Origin: Acanthococcus lagerstroemiae
Taxonomy: Eukaryota; Arthropoda; Insecta; Hemiptera; Eriococcidae
Assembly (NCBI GenBank): GCA_031841125.1
Contig: CM063114.1
Span: 11,408,001-11,472,000, forward strand
Length of the DNA stretch: 64,000 nucleotides
Direction of reading: 5' to 3'
Each line of letters opens with the position of its first letter. Position 1 is the stretch's first letter. Position numbers and translations under genes: made by a program. The notes beneath the pieces were generated by a model that saw nothing but the letters and a program-made list of their open reading frames with translations, did no database searches and was not told the origin of the DNA. Shown here piece by piece: positions 1-10,659 of the stretch.

Positions 1-200
1 ACCGTTAAATTATTTGCTCTCTTTCTTCTTGCTGCAACTTGTGAGTACTTGAATTATTTACTCGCCCTTACGGTGGTAGTTGAATGCGTATACAGGAGAG
101 AAGTACTCGACTTTTTGAGGATTTGAACTGCTGGGTGTTTTCTTATTGACGATGAAAATATTTTCCAACTGGTAATACCAAATTCTTTCAACTCACTGGA
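1..200. other. No recognisable feature
   Basis: AT-rich sequence with no long open frame and no repeat that I can match elsewhere in the window. Confidence 0.5.
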
Positions 201-202
201 TT

Positions 203-582
203 CTCATTCTTCTTCCGGTGCCGTGTCCGATGCCAGATGTTAGCAGTCGCGGTTTCTGACGGTGCGACTCTCCTGGGCAGGTCAGTAGGGGTAGTTTGCC
301 GTTGCTCTCCCCTCAGTTTTGTTGAGCTGTCCACAACGTGGACACACAGTATCAGTCTTTCCGATCTAGTGGTAATATGCCCTGTGATTGTGATGCCTTG
401 TTTGTCTGAACTGGCGGGAGTCACAAGGCGCGCGATCTCTCTACCTCGATTGTTACTGTAGTCGCTGTGTTCGCTAGGATGGTAATGGGGGTGTCTGAAT
501 CACTGGCTTTCCGGTGTTGGTGAGACTCGAACCCGAGACAAAAGGATTGCGAAACGGACACGTTACCATTCTGCCACACAGT
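203..582 (-). mobile_element. SINE-2 copy 1 (tRNA-derived SINE)
   Basis: This is the same family as the copy at 54035-54497 and the fragment at 15838-16005. On the minus strand the 5' end (about 515-580) looks like a tRNA: an A-box-like TGGCAGAATGG is followed about 45 bases on by a B-box-like GGTTCGAGTCT. This marks a tRNA-derived RNA polymerase III promoter. The body matches copy 2 over most of its length. It lacks a block of roughly 95 bases that copy 2 carries between the two conserved halves. Because the 15.9 kb fragment also has that block, copy 1 probably lost it. It ends in a CTTCTT-rich stretch near 205. No target duplication was found. The tRNA-like head is degenerate and is not called as a tRNA gene. 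Confidence 0.75.
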
Positions 583-725
583 GTGAATAGTAGAATTTCC
601 AAACGAGAATATAAGTTTTGTTCTAATCAGGCAAGTCGTAGTTCAGGTAATAGAAGTATGGTAGGTTCGAGGTTCTACATTAGCTATTGTGGTCTCTTCT
701 TTCTTTCTGTTCACAAGACTCCACA

Positions 726-960
726 AGGGGCTACAACCTGAAAACTGGAAGTTGAATAATGTGGGCATCAGTGATATTTGATTTAGGATTTTTCGAGTTG
801 CGGACTTTATGTTTGGGGCAGGTATAACCCGTACTTCGATAGCTCCTCCGGAGGTTACAGCCTGAAAAACTGAAAGCTGAATATGTGGGCATAGGGTTTA
901 TCAAGTTGCTAAATTCATTTTTGGGGTCATTTCAGGTGTAACTCCTACCCAATAAAACTA
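726..960. repeat. Diverged two-unit tandem duplication, period about 125 bp
   Basis: A block beginning GGCTACAACCTGAAAACTGG near 726 recurs as GGTTACAGCCTGAAAAACTG near 852, and each is followed by a GTGGGCAT stretch. The units are diverged. Function unknown. Confidence 0.55.
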
Positions 961-984
961 AAATACTCCTTAAACTATAAGACT

Positions 985-1460
985 CTTCAGTAATGACTCT
1001 TCCAGACTTGTTTGACTTTTTAAGGCTTTTCTTTCGAACTCAGTTACTGTGTAAGATTTCTTTAAGATGTTCTACCATTCTTCAAGACTAGTTCAAGATT
1101 GATCAGAAGTCTTTCATACTTGTTTAAAACAATAAACTTTTTTAAATTTGCCAAGACTGCCCAAGGTAGGTTGAAGGCTTCATAACGCTATCAAGCTTGC
1201 TCAAAACTATTGCATTCTTTCAAACTTGATCAGAGCTCATCGACTAGTTATGTCACTAATGATGGGATAGTATTCGAAAAGTTCTGATAACGATATAACT
1301 GCAGATAACTAACTTTTCACTTACACCAAAAACCAACGATGGATTCAAAACTCGAATATGATTTTCGAAAATTCATGTAAGGCGCTGTGAGACTCTTGTT
1401 GACTTGTTTAAAACTCGCGGCGACTTTTGAAAACTCATTTACAACTTCCGAGACTTTTTC
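985..1460 (+). repeat. Degenerate short-period satellite (AAGACT/CTTCAAGACT type)
   Basis: Every 15-25 bases there is a variant of TTCAAGACT or AGACTTGTT, so the segment looks like an old short-unit array whose copies have drifted. Similar stretches lie at 10660-11265, 12225-12475, 22835-22920 and 50050-50520, some inverted. No coding potential was seen. Confidence 0.5.
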
Positions 1461-2037
1461 ATGCTTCAGGATTTCTTGAAACTCGTGAATAGGCTCGTTT
1501 TAAACTCTGTAGGACTTCGCCATTTGTTATATATGTATTTCCGATTTAACTTTGTCTTCCTTGTCTTCCTTGTTTATCTGCACTTGCACTGGATACGAAT
1601 ACGAACTAATGTGGTGATGGGTATGAACATGTCTTTTCATTTTTAATTTTCACCCAAATTTTGGGGTTTTTTGAAATCGTTTAGTTGTAAAATATCTGCT
1701 GATAATATTGTAAATTTTAACCTACATTTTGGATTGACCTGCCAAAATAGGATGAAGGTTTTTACGTTGAATGTTTGATCTTATTTCGGTTTGAAAGCGA
1801 AGAAAAATTAATTTGTTGTTTCAGAAACAGGTGGGGTGGAATTTCTATGTACTTTTCTAATTTTCCATTCTACTTGAATTTGAAATCAGATCTCTTCGTT
1901 TCCTGTTCAAAAGCTGGCCCCAAATTTTTTCCTACTTTTTTTTTGAGACTTTGCTTTATTATGCAGGAAGAAGGTCATACTTTTGACTACTCTTGATTAC
2001 GTTTTTTCAAATATATATTCGGGAAAACATTATCTTA
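1461..2037. other. Unannotated AT-rich stretch
   Basis: Only short open frames with low-complexity translations. No family recognised. Confidence 0.4.
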
Positions 2038-2039
2038 TA

Positions 2040-2580
2040 TGAGGAGCGATATTCCAAAACGGCCTCTATCCAATTTTATATTTTTTTCAGGGGGAAAAAA
2101 ACCTCTTGTATCCCTATATTACACGTACATGTCACGGTTGATAGTCGGGTTGCCTAGTAGACCACTTACAAGAACTTATCCTGTTCAAATATTGAATGTA
2201 CCTTGTACAAAAGACGCGCATGGCAGTTGCGAAGTGGGGATCTCCTGGATAGAGGCCGTTTTGGAACAACATTTTTGAATTATTAGTTTTGGTTTGGTAC
2301 AAAATTAGACATACTGTGCCTTTCAGTAGACTCTAATTCATAAAATTCTCAAGATAATGTCGACTCCTCTATTGTGATAAAAATATGTGGACAGAGACCG
2401 TTTTGGAACAATTGTTTTCTTCTCCTTGCGAGTCTATTTTGGCTTCTTACATACGTTAGATTCGCGATATCGTGATTCTGTTCGGGCCAGAATATGTATT
2501 ACTAGATTCCTCATCAGATGGCGCTATAAAACGATTTTTCAAAAAAATGGACAGAGGCCGTTTTGGAACATCGCTCCTCA
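2040..2580. mobile_element. 541-bp TA-flanked inverted-repeat element (Tc1/mariner-like MITE)
   Basis: The two ends are inverted repeats of about 33 bases. The left begins TGAGGAGCGATATTCCAAAA, and the right end read on the minus strand begins TGAGGAGCGATGTTCCAAAA. A TA dinucleotide flanks each side (2038-2039 and 2581-2582), as expected for Tc1/mariner-type insertion. The subterminal motif GAGGCCGTTTTGGAACA occurs again inside as diverged direct copies near 2250 and 2388, so the motif is present four times in total. There is no transposase frame, so the element is non-autonomous. The superfamily rests on the TA flanks alone. Confidence 0.75.
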
Positions 2581-2582
2581 TA

Positions 2583-3150
2583 TGTAATGGTATTCTTAAG
2601 CGCAAATAGTCGGGGGAGGGGCTGATAAGTGCCAAACGAATGCTGGAAGGTAATTCACTCGTTGAATTTTTCGGTTTGTTGGGGGCTTTCAGAAGATCTG
2701 GAGACTATGACCACTCCCTATGTGCACCTATGATGGTATTGTCATCTCAGCACTATTGTTTAAAAGGTTCATGTGGGGGCAGAAAGGATAGCTATCTTAC
2801 AGAATTTCCCCCTAGTCACTGACTCGATACCCGAAAGGGCTACTACCTGGGCCTGAGGTGTGGGGTTCGCCCTGCGTGCGTCGTCATGGCCCCTACCAAA
2901 GGAATTCGGTGGGACAGGTATCTGCAGGTACCTGATTTAGATGTTCCTCTTCGCGCGCAAAATCTCAGTTCGTTTACAGACTTCTACGATGCCCCTTACC
3001 CTTCAATGATTTGTTAGGCCGCAGTCAGGCATTGTGGTTTCCGATACAGCGTCAAGAAAAGAAAAATGAAATATTATAATTAATAGCGTGGATGCGTGTA
3101 CGCGTAATAAAAACTGCATCGAAACAAAAAGGATTATTGGTTCGAGATTA
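2583..3150. other. Unannotated stretch
   Basis: Mixed-composition DNA, somewhat GC-richer around 2830-3000. No family, RNA gene or credible open frame recognised. Confidence 0.4.
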
Positions 3151-3780
3151 GTGGTATGGCCGGTGCTGACGTTGGTGCTGGTACTGCACTAACGGCTCCA
3201 GAACGGCGCGGTTGTTTCGAACTCCGGGGGTTCCGTAATTGGGGCTTGGTCGTAGTCGTTGCAGGGTGTCTCGTATTGGCGCTGTTATCTATAATTCTGT
3301 TTACATATCCGCGGTATTTGACCGCGTGCCTCTTGACCGCTCACCGGTCTCAGGTCTCGTGTCTCGTTCTCGTCGTCTTTCTCTCCATTTCGCTGGCGTC
3401 CAGTTATCTAATCGAGTCCTTTTCGTAATCAATCACGTGTGCCGCCATACTGGGCCTGGCATCAGCAACTCTCGATGGCTCTCGCGGTCACCGTGTACCG
3501 TTACCGTTGGCTACTCGTACTATCGGGACATATTTTCCGAGCAAAACGCCCTCTCGGATCGCGAACAGCGAGCGCCTCCGGCCTGGTGCTGCGGCTCCCA
3601 CCGTGACCAACATCGTTCGGCGGAAATTACGTAATAACTTCGGCAATCGGAGGCCCGCTGTCGGCAGAATGCGATCCGACGTCCGGGGTGCGGTATGGTG
3701 GCCGAATAATCTCCGTTTCCTGATCTCGATACCTTTTGATGTCTGTGAACTTGGTCGAGACGAGGCAAAATTTAGCTAAA
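3150..3780. other. CpG-richer unique island 1
   Basis: CG dinucleotides are visibly more common than in the surrounding AT-rich repeats, and no part of the segment recurs in the window. It is a candidate for host regulatory or exon sequence, by inference only. Confidence 0.35.
3156..3428 (+). CDS. Doubtful 90-codon open frame with two hydrophobic segments
   Basis: The frame starts at an ATG in a CpG-richer unrepeated island and would encode a 90-residue protein. There is a short polar N terminus (residues 1-28), a strongly hydrophobic stretch at about 29-50, and a second at about 68-84, which would look like a small two-helix membrane protein. I do not recognise the protein. Overlapping open frames exist on the other frames (3239-3634 and 3507-3779), as expected in GC-richer DNA, so the frame may be chance. 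It could be a first coding exon, promoter-proximal DNA or nothing. There is no splice or promoter evidence strong enough to decide. Confidence 0.15.
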   Translation: MAGADVGAGTALTAPERRGCFELRGFRNWGLVVVVAGCLVLALLSIILFTYPRYLTACLLTAHRSQVSCLVLVVFLSISLASSYLIESFS

Positions 3781-4376
3781 TTTCAGTGCCTAAATATACT
3801 TACTCCGAAATTTCAGACCCTGAGCAACAACTTAACAAGTTGTAGTATTTGGAGATGGTTTTCTGTTCAGGCTTCGAGTTTTGCCGAGTTGGAGTTCTCG
3901 CTGCTGATGAGAGAGGGTTATGGGCTGCATTTAGACTCGAAATTTTACCGACTGCAAACACTTCGGGGTCTAGTCAGAGAAAGTTGTGTGCATTTTTTGT
4001 AGGTTGGCAATTCAGTTTTGTAAATTTCTCTTACCTTTTCTGTGTACTACTCACTGATCGTCTTCGAGAAGAATTCTGAATTAAAATGAGTTGCCAAAGT
4101 CGCAATGAAAGTTGGTCATTCTCGTGAAGAAAAGATCAAAAGAATCGCAAGGAATCGTAACCCCCTCATTTATATATTATGATATTTTTTGATGTCATTT
4201 GATGGATTTTGAGAGGCGGAGCTGGAGTTGGAGCCAACGTCAAAACTTTTGTCGGTATCGAGTAGGGTATATCCGCTAGTCATGGAAAACATGGAAGTCA
4301 CGAAACAGTCCCAATTTCCGGTGAGGGTTACGGAAATGCGAAAAAGCCGTGGTTTTCTATAAAATTGTGCTAATGA
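3781..4376. other. Unannotated stretch
   Basis: No gene or repeat family identified. A GGAGCTGGAGTTGGAGCC stretch near 4217 resembles GAGCCGG-rich text near 6400 but is too short to call. Confidence 0.35.
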
Positions 4377-4980
4377 TTTTAGCATTTTATATGCTTTTAC
4401 TACTGGGTATACTTGAGCAAAAACCGTAAGCCCCCCCCCCCCGTAACGCTTACTGGGTATACCTACTTGAAAGAAAACCGTAAGGTTCCCCCCGTAACGC
4501 TCCCCTGTAACGGCCCCCCCGTAACGCTCCTGTTATTATGACGTCATACTCCTGGGTATACATGAGAACCGTAACGCTTCCCCGTAACGCTCCTGTTACT
4601 GTAACATACTACTAAGTATACTTGAGCGAAAATCGTGTTTACACATTTCCATGAAAATTTACTTCTTCTAGCCAGGGGATACGCTCCCCTTGTTTCGAAG
4701 CTAGTGCCCTTTCGTTATCTCAGAGATGCCGGGTTTTGCTTTTACTACTGGGTATACTTGAGCGAAAACTGTATAACGCTCCTCCGACAGGAATTCAATG
4801 ATTGACATTTTCATGGAAATCTATTTAAAGCATTTTATATGCTTTTACTGTTGGGTATACTTGAGAGAAACCCGTATAACGCTCGAAAACCGTAACGCTC
4901 CCCTCGGCACACTTCCCCCAACACGCTGCCTCGACACGAATTCAGTGGTTGACATTTACAGTCTACAGCTGTGTTCTTAA
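4377..4980 (+). repeat. Irregular tandem array of a TGGGTATACTTGAGCGAAAA / CCGTAACGC motif
   Basis: The motif CTGGGTATACTTGAG recurs near 4404, 4452, 4551, 4615, 4750 and 4850, usually followed by AAAACCGTAACGC and a C-rich run. A longer block (GCATTTTATATGCTTTTACT) appears at about 4382 and 4830, so short motifs sit inside a longer repeat of roughly 450 bases. Unit spacing is irregular. C12 lies at 4431-4442. No open frame is maintained. Confidence 0.7.
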
Positions 4981-5081
4981 TAGAAATTTCCATGGTAAGT
5001 TTTTTATTAGGGTATGAAAGCATACAAAATGTTACGCTACAGGAGACACGTATTTTAGGAGGTAGTAAGGTGACAGAACTT

Positions 5082-5320
5082 CAGGCGCGGATCCACGGGG
5101 GAGGGATGAAAATGGGGAAATTTCCCCCAATATTTCATCCATATATTAAATATTAGTTTTGACTTCTTTTTTTTTTTTTTTACTCAGCAGTTGGGAAAAT
5201 CTAACAAGTCTAAAGTTTTTGTTTTCTTTCGTTTGATAATTTGATACTTCGAAATTTTGAGATGAAAAGTTAGATAAATTCAACAAGTCAAAAGTTTTCC
5301 TGGTTTTTTTTTCGTTTTGT
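5082..5320. mobile_element. Fragment related to the CAGGGACGTACC hAT-like family
   Basis: The segment starts with a hAT-end-like CAGGCGCGGATCCACGG. It then contains TACTCAGCAGTTGGGAAAA and two CAACAAGTC(T/A)AAAGTTTT blocks, which are the inverse of interior sequence in the elements at 26690-27014 and 35583-35839. No matching right end or target duplication was found, so boundaries are approximate. Confidence 0.4.
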
Positions 5321-7345
5321 TTAAATTTTGTAATAAATTAAATCGGTTAGAACCAAAAAGGGTTAAGTCCGAAAGTCGCACTTTTCAGGAAGCGAAAAAA
5401 ACTGTTTTATTCGAAAATTTGGAAATCGTGGAATACGTTCTTCAGGGTGATGGTAGGGGGTCATAAGAGACAACTTTTACGCCCGGTCCCGTCGAATAAA
5501 ATTATGATAGGCCGAAGCTGGGAGGGCTCAAAGTTCTTGGACTTAACCTCGTTCGGTTCTGAACGATTTTTTTTGCAGTTTTACGGCTCGAAATTGCCCC
5601 ACCTTTTTGTAGTCAGACATAAAGGGGTCACTTTAGTCTTGGTCCCATTCCAGTCGAGCAAAATCCCTGCTTGTAAGGAAAAAAGTTCTGAAGCTGTATA
5701 TTGGAAAATTCGATTTCTTTATTGAAAATAGCACTTTTCAGGTATAAAGATGAAAAAAGAGGGGGTTGGCCGGAATTTTATATTTATGTTTATTTTTTAC
5801 TCTAAAATACACCATTTTCGAACAATTTCTGGAAAAAATTTTATTACAAAAAAATGAAAGAAAGCGATGTTGCCAAAAAGCACTTTCCCAGCTGTTTCAC
5901 GAAATTTTGGCCACACCAGCAGATCCGTGATACTTCAATACCCCATAATCCGTGAAAAAGCAAAAACGACGAAAGTGAACTTCACCCCTTCTAGTTCTAA
6001 CCGATTCAATTGCAAATTTTAGTTATGGTCTCTTTTTATTACTTCAATTTAAACTATTCATTTAAATTGAAACATAATTTTTATTGTTTTTTTTAAAATT
6101 ATTATACTCCAAAGTTACTCTTTTAATACACGAAGTAATCCTGCCTTAGTTGCTGTCTAAAAGAGTAGGGGAGGGGGACCCTATAATTATTATGCAGGTC
6201 ACAGGAAAAAAAGGAAAGAGAATGAAAAGTCGCGAAGTTCCATTTTTTAACTGTAGTAGACAGGTAGACACCCTGTTAGGCCAGTTTCAGAATTTTACCG
6301 GAGCCGAATCATCACTTCCGTTTCCTCTCGCATCCCTTGATTCTTTTTCCTTTCTGTAATATAGCCGAAGCTGAGCAAAAACCACCCTTTTTGTGGAGCT
6401 GAAGCCGGAGCATTATTTGCATGCTTGTTGGAGCCGGGGCCAGCGCCAAATCGGCGTTTAATCAAACTCCTCGCGATGGAAGTTTGCTATTTTCGAATTT
6501 TGAAAACTTGTAGCCCCTTCAATTTGAGTGTAGGTCATACTTGTACCGTTGTTTGTTCCTCTCACTGTGTACTGTCACCTCCTATCGACTTGACATAGTA
6601 AGCAGGACTAGCATATATTTTATTCGAAATTTTTATTGTCTACACCCCTCCTCCACGAAAAAAATGCGTTTTTTGTAAGGGGACACCCGACAGAAGCAAA
6701 GCTTCGTTCACATTGTCAGGCCCGTAGAGAGCCTCGTCCGGGCCTGGGGCTAGAAATCCCGGGGACAAGATACCCACTTGTCTCCGCCTCTTTATTCAGG
6801 CCTGCACATTGTGTCAGTTACCACATTACTCAGTAGGTGCGTGAACTGAATGTTATCTGACAGAAAACTGGTGGCGCAGGTATACAGGGGACGCAGTCTG
6901 GTTTCACATACGTGCTGTTTTTCTTCCGTTGCATGTTTTCGCGTTTGTTTCACTTTTTCTACGTTGACTACCCAAACTAACCTGCGTAAATCAGGAATCA
7001 GTTATCCACGTTCAGCGTGTATGTCAAACTGGTCTCCATTTGTTTCAGTTTCCATGACTCTATAGATTAGTTTCAGGAGTTAAAATTTCACTTTTTCAAA
7101 GCTAACTATTTTCTTTCAAACTTCTCATGTACTCCCTTGAATATGTCCCACGTGCCCCGGGGAGTCGATGTATCGTAGTTTAAGTACACAAACCTAAGTA
7201 TACCAATTTGAAAATCTGATACATCGTGAATAGACTTTCGTTGTAAGGGAGAAATGGGAGGTGGGACTAGACGGATTATATTCTTTCCAAAACGTCGATT
7301 CTAACCCCCCTGACGGTAGATTCTTATTGTATTTTCAAGCTGTTC
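5321..7345. other. Unannotated AT-rich stretch
   Basis: I see no maintained open frame, RNA gene or repeat matched elsewhere. GAGCCGG-rich text lies near 6365-6450. Confidence 0.35.
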
Positions 7346-7349
7346 TGGG

Positions 7350-8100
7350 CGATGTTTTGGGTTTGTGACGGTGGGCTATCATACTCCTGCAAAGCTAGTG
7401 TGTATGTGACACGCACGTCTTCCCCGTGCCGATGGCTGCATTTCCCGCAGATTTTCGGCCGAAGAGACGAATGCGTTCATTCTCTGCTCTCGTGGACGGT
7501 TTTGCAGCGGTCTCGCGCGACCGCGAATATCGGTCGGTATCGCGGTAGACGTGTGGAATGTAAATGAGCGAAATTTAGACGCTAATGCGATCTGAAATTG
7601 CACGTGAACTCGAGCCACGCGAATAAATGCGACGCCTTGTAAACGTTTCGTGTACACACGCTAGACATACACACAAGCAGGAGGCGGTGCTGGAGGAATA
7701 CGGACTCGAAATAATATTCACGAAGCGGGAAACATTTAATGACACATTCCTCGTTAAACTAATTACCGAGGCGTTTAAAAAAGTAAACATATAGGTATTG
7801 GCAAATTAGAAGAAGAAAAATGATATGCCGAATGAATAATGAGTAACGATGTAGACGGGAGGGAGGCGGTGTGAAGCAGAAGGTAAACAGACGGGATGGA
7901 AAAAGTCGAGTCAACGGCTCGCTGGGAGGTCCGGTAAGTTGAAGCGAAAATTACACGTAATTGAAAACGGGCGTAATCCAAGATGATAGCCGGAGTAATC
8001 CGTCTTGTTGTGTACTCGGAAGAGTAAAAGATGGAAATAATGAAGAAACATGGGGGCAAAGAGACGCAGGGAGGAAAAAGAAATGAGAGAATAATTATTT
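7350..8100. other. CpG-richer unique island 2 (with a 56-codon frame)
   Basis: Unrepeated, CG-rich DNA, especially 7400-7600. It holds a short plus-strand frame, 7627-7797, whose last 38 codons (EAVLEEYGLE onward) have a protein-like mixture of residues. The stretch is purine-rich, and such composition can arise by chance. I do not recognise the product. Conservation in a related genome would be needed to call it a gene. Confidence 0.3.
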
Positions 8101-9069
8101 GTTTAAATGGTTGTGAACTTGATTATAGAGTGCGCTGTGGCGTAGGTTCTTCTTTTTTAACCACGGGCAACATTTGATGGTAAAACTATGCACTCCGAAT
8201 AAATCAACGCAGAAGGTGTACGAAGCATTTTACGTGGTGTAGTAATGCATATATCTAGCTGGGCACGCAGCATCCGCCTAAAATATTTACCAACTTATCA
8301 CATAGGCTGGCTCACCGATTAAATAGCAGACTGGAAGTCTGCGAGCGACGCAGACGCCAGACCGGTCCACAAGTCCAGTCGTGGTCCAAAAGCTAAATTA
8401 CTCGTTCGCGTTTAGCTGTTAAACTAGGAGTTCGTTGTACAGTGACTGAGAGAATCGACAGGTGACCGTTAATATCCGACCAAATTAGCTAATAACCACG
8501 TATTTCATATTAGTCATAACAAAATTCATCATAAACTGGGGTACGATGACTGTCTGGTCTGCGTATGGGAAAGACGCTTTCGCAATTTTCCGCAGACACC
8601 GAATGTGCTTATGGTGTCATCCGAGAAGCAGAACGGGAAGATCTTGGGACTTTCAGGCTGGATTCAAAACTTTCGAGACTCGTCCCGTGTTGGAAACTTC
8701 TCAGAACTTCGAGTCGCTTTCAGGTATTGTGTGGATTCTTGAGGTTCTTCCAAATTAACGCTTTCTCAACATCTTCCAGTCGTAAATCCATCATTGATCT
8801 TGAGGTATAAGTGGAAGATTTGTTACCTACTGTTATTGAAGTTTGTGACAATTTCACTTATCGGAACGTTTCCGAGGATTAACTATAGCGTTGCCAAAAA
8901 ATTTCGCCTGTACGAAAAATTGCTTTATTTAGATGATGCATCTGCAGAAGAGATGAGTTGGAAGGCAATGTAATATAATAATAAAACGTTCATGTACATG
9001 CGGCAGGAAATCAAGATCCAGTTTCCAGAAGGATTGATCCTTCTTCAATTTTTACAGATTTTTCTGTTC
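8101..9069. other. Unannotated stretch
   Basis: No family recognised. Short GACTTTC/AAAACTTTCGAGACT text near 8645-8720 resembles the degenerate satellite of 985-1460. Confidence 0.35.
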
Positions 9070-9985
9070 GATATCTTCAATCTGCTGCTCATACCCTGCT
9101 CTTTATCACCAGAGCTATCGACGACAACTACCAACCAAAAATTGTTGACAGTATTGCGAACAGCTTAACAAACAGAAGCATATCCAACATAACGGACAAG
9201 AAGACAAATACGAAAGTGTACCAATGTAAAAAAACAAAACAAATAAAAATTTTCAAATAAAATTCGGAAATGGTCCAACTAATAAGCAATGACAAAACAA
9301 ACGAAAAAGGCGAATAACTGCATTGGTGAGTGCTGACAGACTAGACCCGAGAATGCAACATGACTTACATAGGAGAAATGAACCATAACAAGACTGAAAG
9401 AATATGAGAGATCAGAGATCACAAACATTCAAGGATGACGAATCACTTATTCAAAAACACTCAACTGATCATAACCATGACGATAAATCGAATGACAGTT
9501 CGGAAATACTAAAAATACAACACAGTTCACAAGAAAGGAGACTATACGAGAACAGATGGAAATCATAAAAATAAATACAGGACGAAACAATGACTTGGTA
9601 GACACCAGTGGCGCAACTAGTGGGGCGACAAGGGTGACATGTCTCCAGGCGGCACTTTTTCCCAAAGGCGCAAAGGCGGCAAATTTTCTTACTAACTAGA
9701 TTTTTTCCTTAAAAAATTTACGAAATTACAAAACTAAATTCTAAATGGGGGGGGGGTAGCAACGGCCATTATTTTTTGTCCCTAGGCGGCGAATTTCTTG
9801 TTGCGTTATTGATGAACACAACCGCAGACTGATTGCGAAACAATTTTCACATTAGTAGCCAACTAAACAGAACCAAGTGGCAGGGATTGGCCCATCATAC
9901 CTTTGCCAACAAGCAATCAGAACACAAGACATGGGAAGACAGGTCACCATACGGTGCTACCTTAACTAGTATAGTGTGTAACAGA
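9070..9985 (+). mobile_element. Penelope-like element remnant, RT tail and GIY-YIG region
   Basis: Penelope-like elements encode a reverse transcriptase joined to a GIY-YIG endonuclease. Plus-strand translation at 9105-9230 gives DDNYQPKIVDSI, which resembles the linker after the reverse transcriptase. Near 9365 it gives TYIGE, the YIG half of the GIY-YIG motif preceded by a Cys pair. At 9500-9600 it gives HKKETIREQMEIIK, like the conserved segment after the endonuclease. Stops and frame shifts make it a pseudogene. A hAT MITE (9606-9811) interrupts it. The tail beyond (9812-9985) resembles the tail of the second copy at 53860-54028. The 5' part is missing or unrecognisable. Confidence 0.6.
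9606..9811. mobile_element. 206-bp hAT-type MITE
   Basis: The left end is CAGTGGCGCAACTAG and the right end on the other strand is CAATAACGCAACAAG, an imperfect inverted repeat. Flanking 8-mers (gtagacac and atgaacac) agree at only five positions, so the target duplication is weak. It contains G10 at 9747-9756, a feature shared with other short elements here. No coding potential. Confidence 0.55.
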
Positions 9986-10004
9986 TAGGCCTATGGTGTG
10001 GTGG

Positions 10005-10620
10005 GACGTTTGGCTATGCACGCATGCCAAAGTGGTCCCTAAGACACCGCACCCCCGGCCCCGGAAACTACCCTTTTGAGTATCGCATCAGTGGCCGGAG
10101 ATACTCCTTGAGGCTGGCCTGAGCCCCCATTTCGCCGTGCCACGTCCGGTGTGCGCGTCCTGCAAGGGTCACCATGGGGTTCCTGACTGACCGAGGTTCG
10201 CGCTCCCCGAGCCCTAGCCTGGAATTCAGGTCCTCCGCAGCCAGACGCGCTTCCTCTTCACGTACTCCTCACCTACTCGTCTTGGTACGTGTGGCGACGC
10301 AGGCAGGTGGTGACGGCGGGGGAGCCCTGCCTGGTGGTTCGCAGCAGCTGCAGCAGAGCTCTTCTAGGATGGTACAGAGTTGTCCTGTTCGATGGTATGG
10401 ACTGAGCTTGGTTCGTCGGTCCTCTGCCTCGACCACTCCGTCTGCATCTTCCTCTTCATGATGGCCGAGATAGAGGCCGATACCCGGTTCCATCCGCTTC
10501 GACTCTTCATCAGTTCCAGAACCAGGGTGTCGGCGCGAGACGGCCGATCATGCCGTTGTCTTCGTCGCTTCTGCCGCCGGGATTGATCGCTGTTGTAGGC
10601 CTATGCCTCGGTAGCTAAGT
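10005..10620 (+). repeat. GC-richer dispersed repeat, copy 1
   Basis: This is much richer in G+C than its surroundings. About 10005-10320 aligns by eye with 12775-13033 plus 13410-13500. Shared landmarks include GACACCGCA, CCCCATTTCG/CCTCATTTCG, CTGACCGAGG and CTGGAATTC. A shorter relative lies at 23535-23625. At least one in-frame stop position looks shared between copies on the minus strand, which argues against a coding gene. Origin and mobility are unknown. The part after 10320 has no second copy here. Confidence 0.6.
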
Positions 10621-10659
10621 CACAGATGATGGGATAACACCCAAAAACTGTCTGACAAA

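Noticed and set aside
515..580. tRNA gene on the minus strand
   Set aside because: A and B boxes are present, but the acceptor and anticodon arms do not pair well and the sequence continues into a repeated SINE body, so it is a SINE head.
4431..4980. CRISPR-like array
   Set aside because: Motif spacing is irregular, the repeated words are degenerate, and the window is eukaryotic.
5082..5100. Complete hAT element starting CAGGCGCGGATCCA
   Set aside because: No inverse right end was found. Only the interior similarity to the H2 family is kept.
10174..10493. Overlapping open frames on both strands as a gene
   Set aside because: They lie in the GC-richer dispersed repeat. Related copies are frame-broken and share stop positions.
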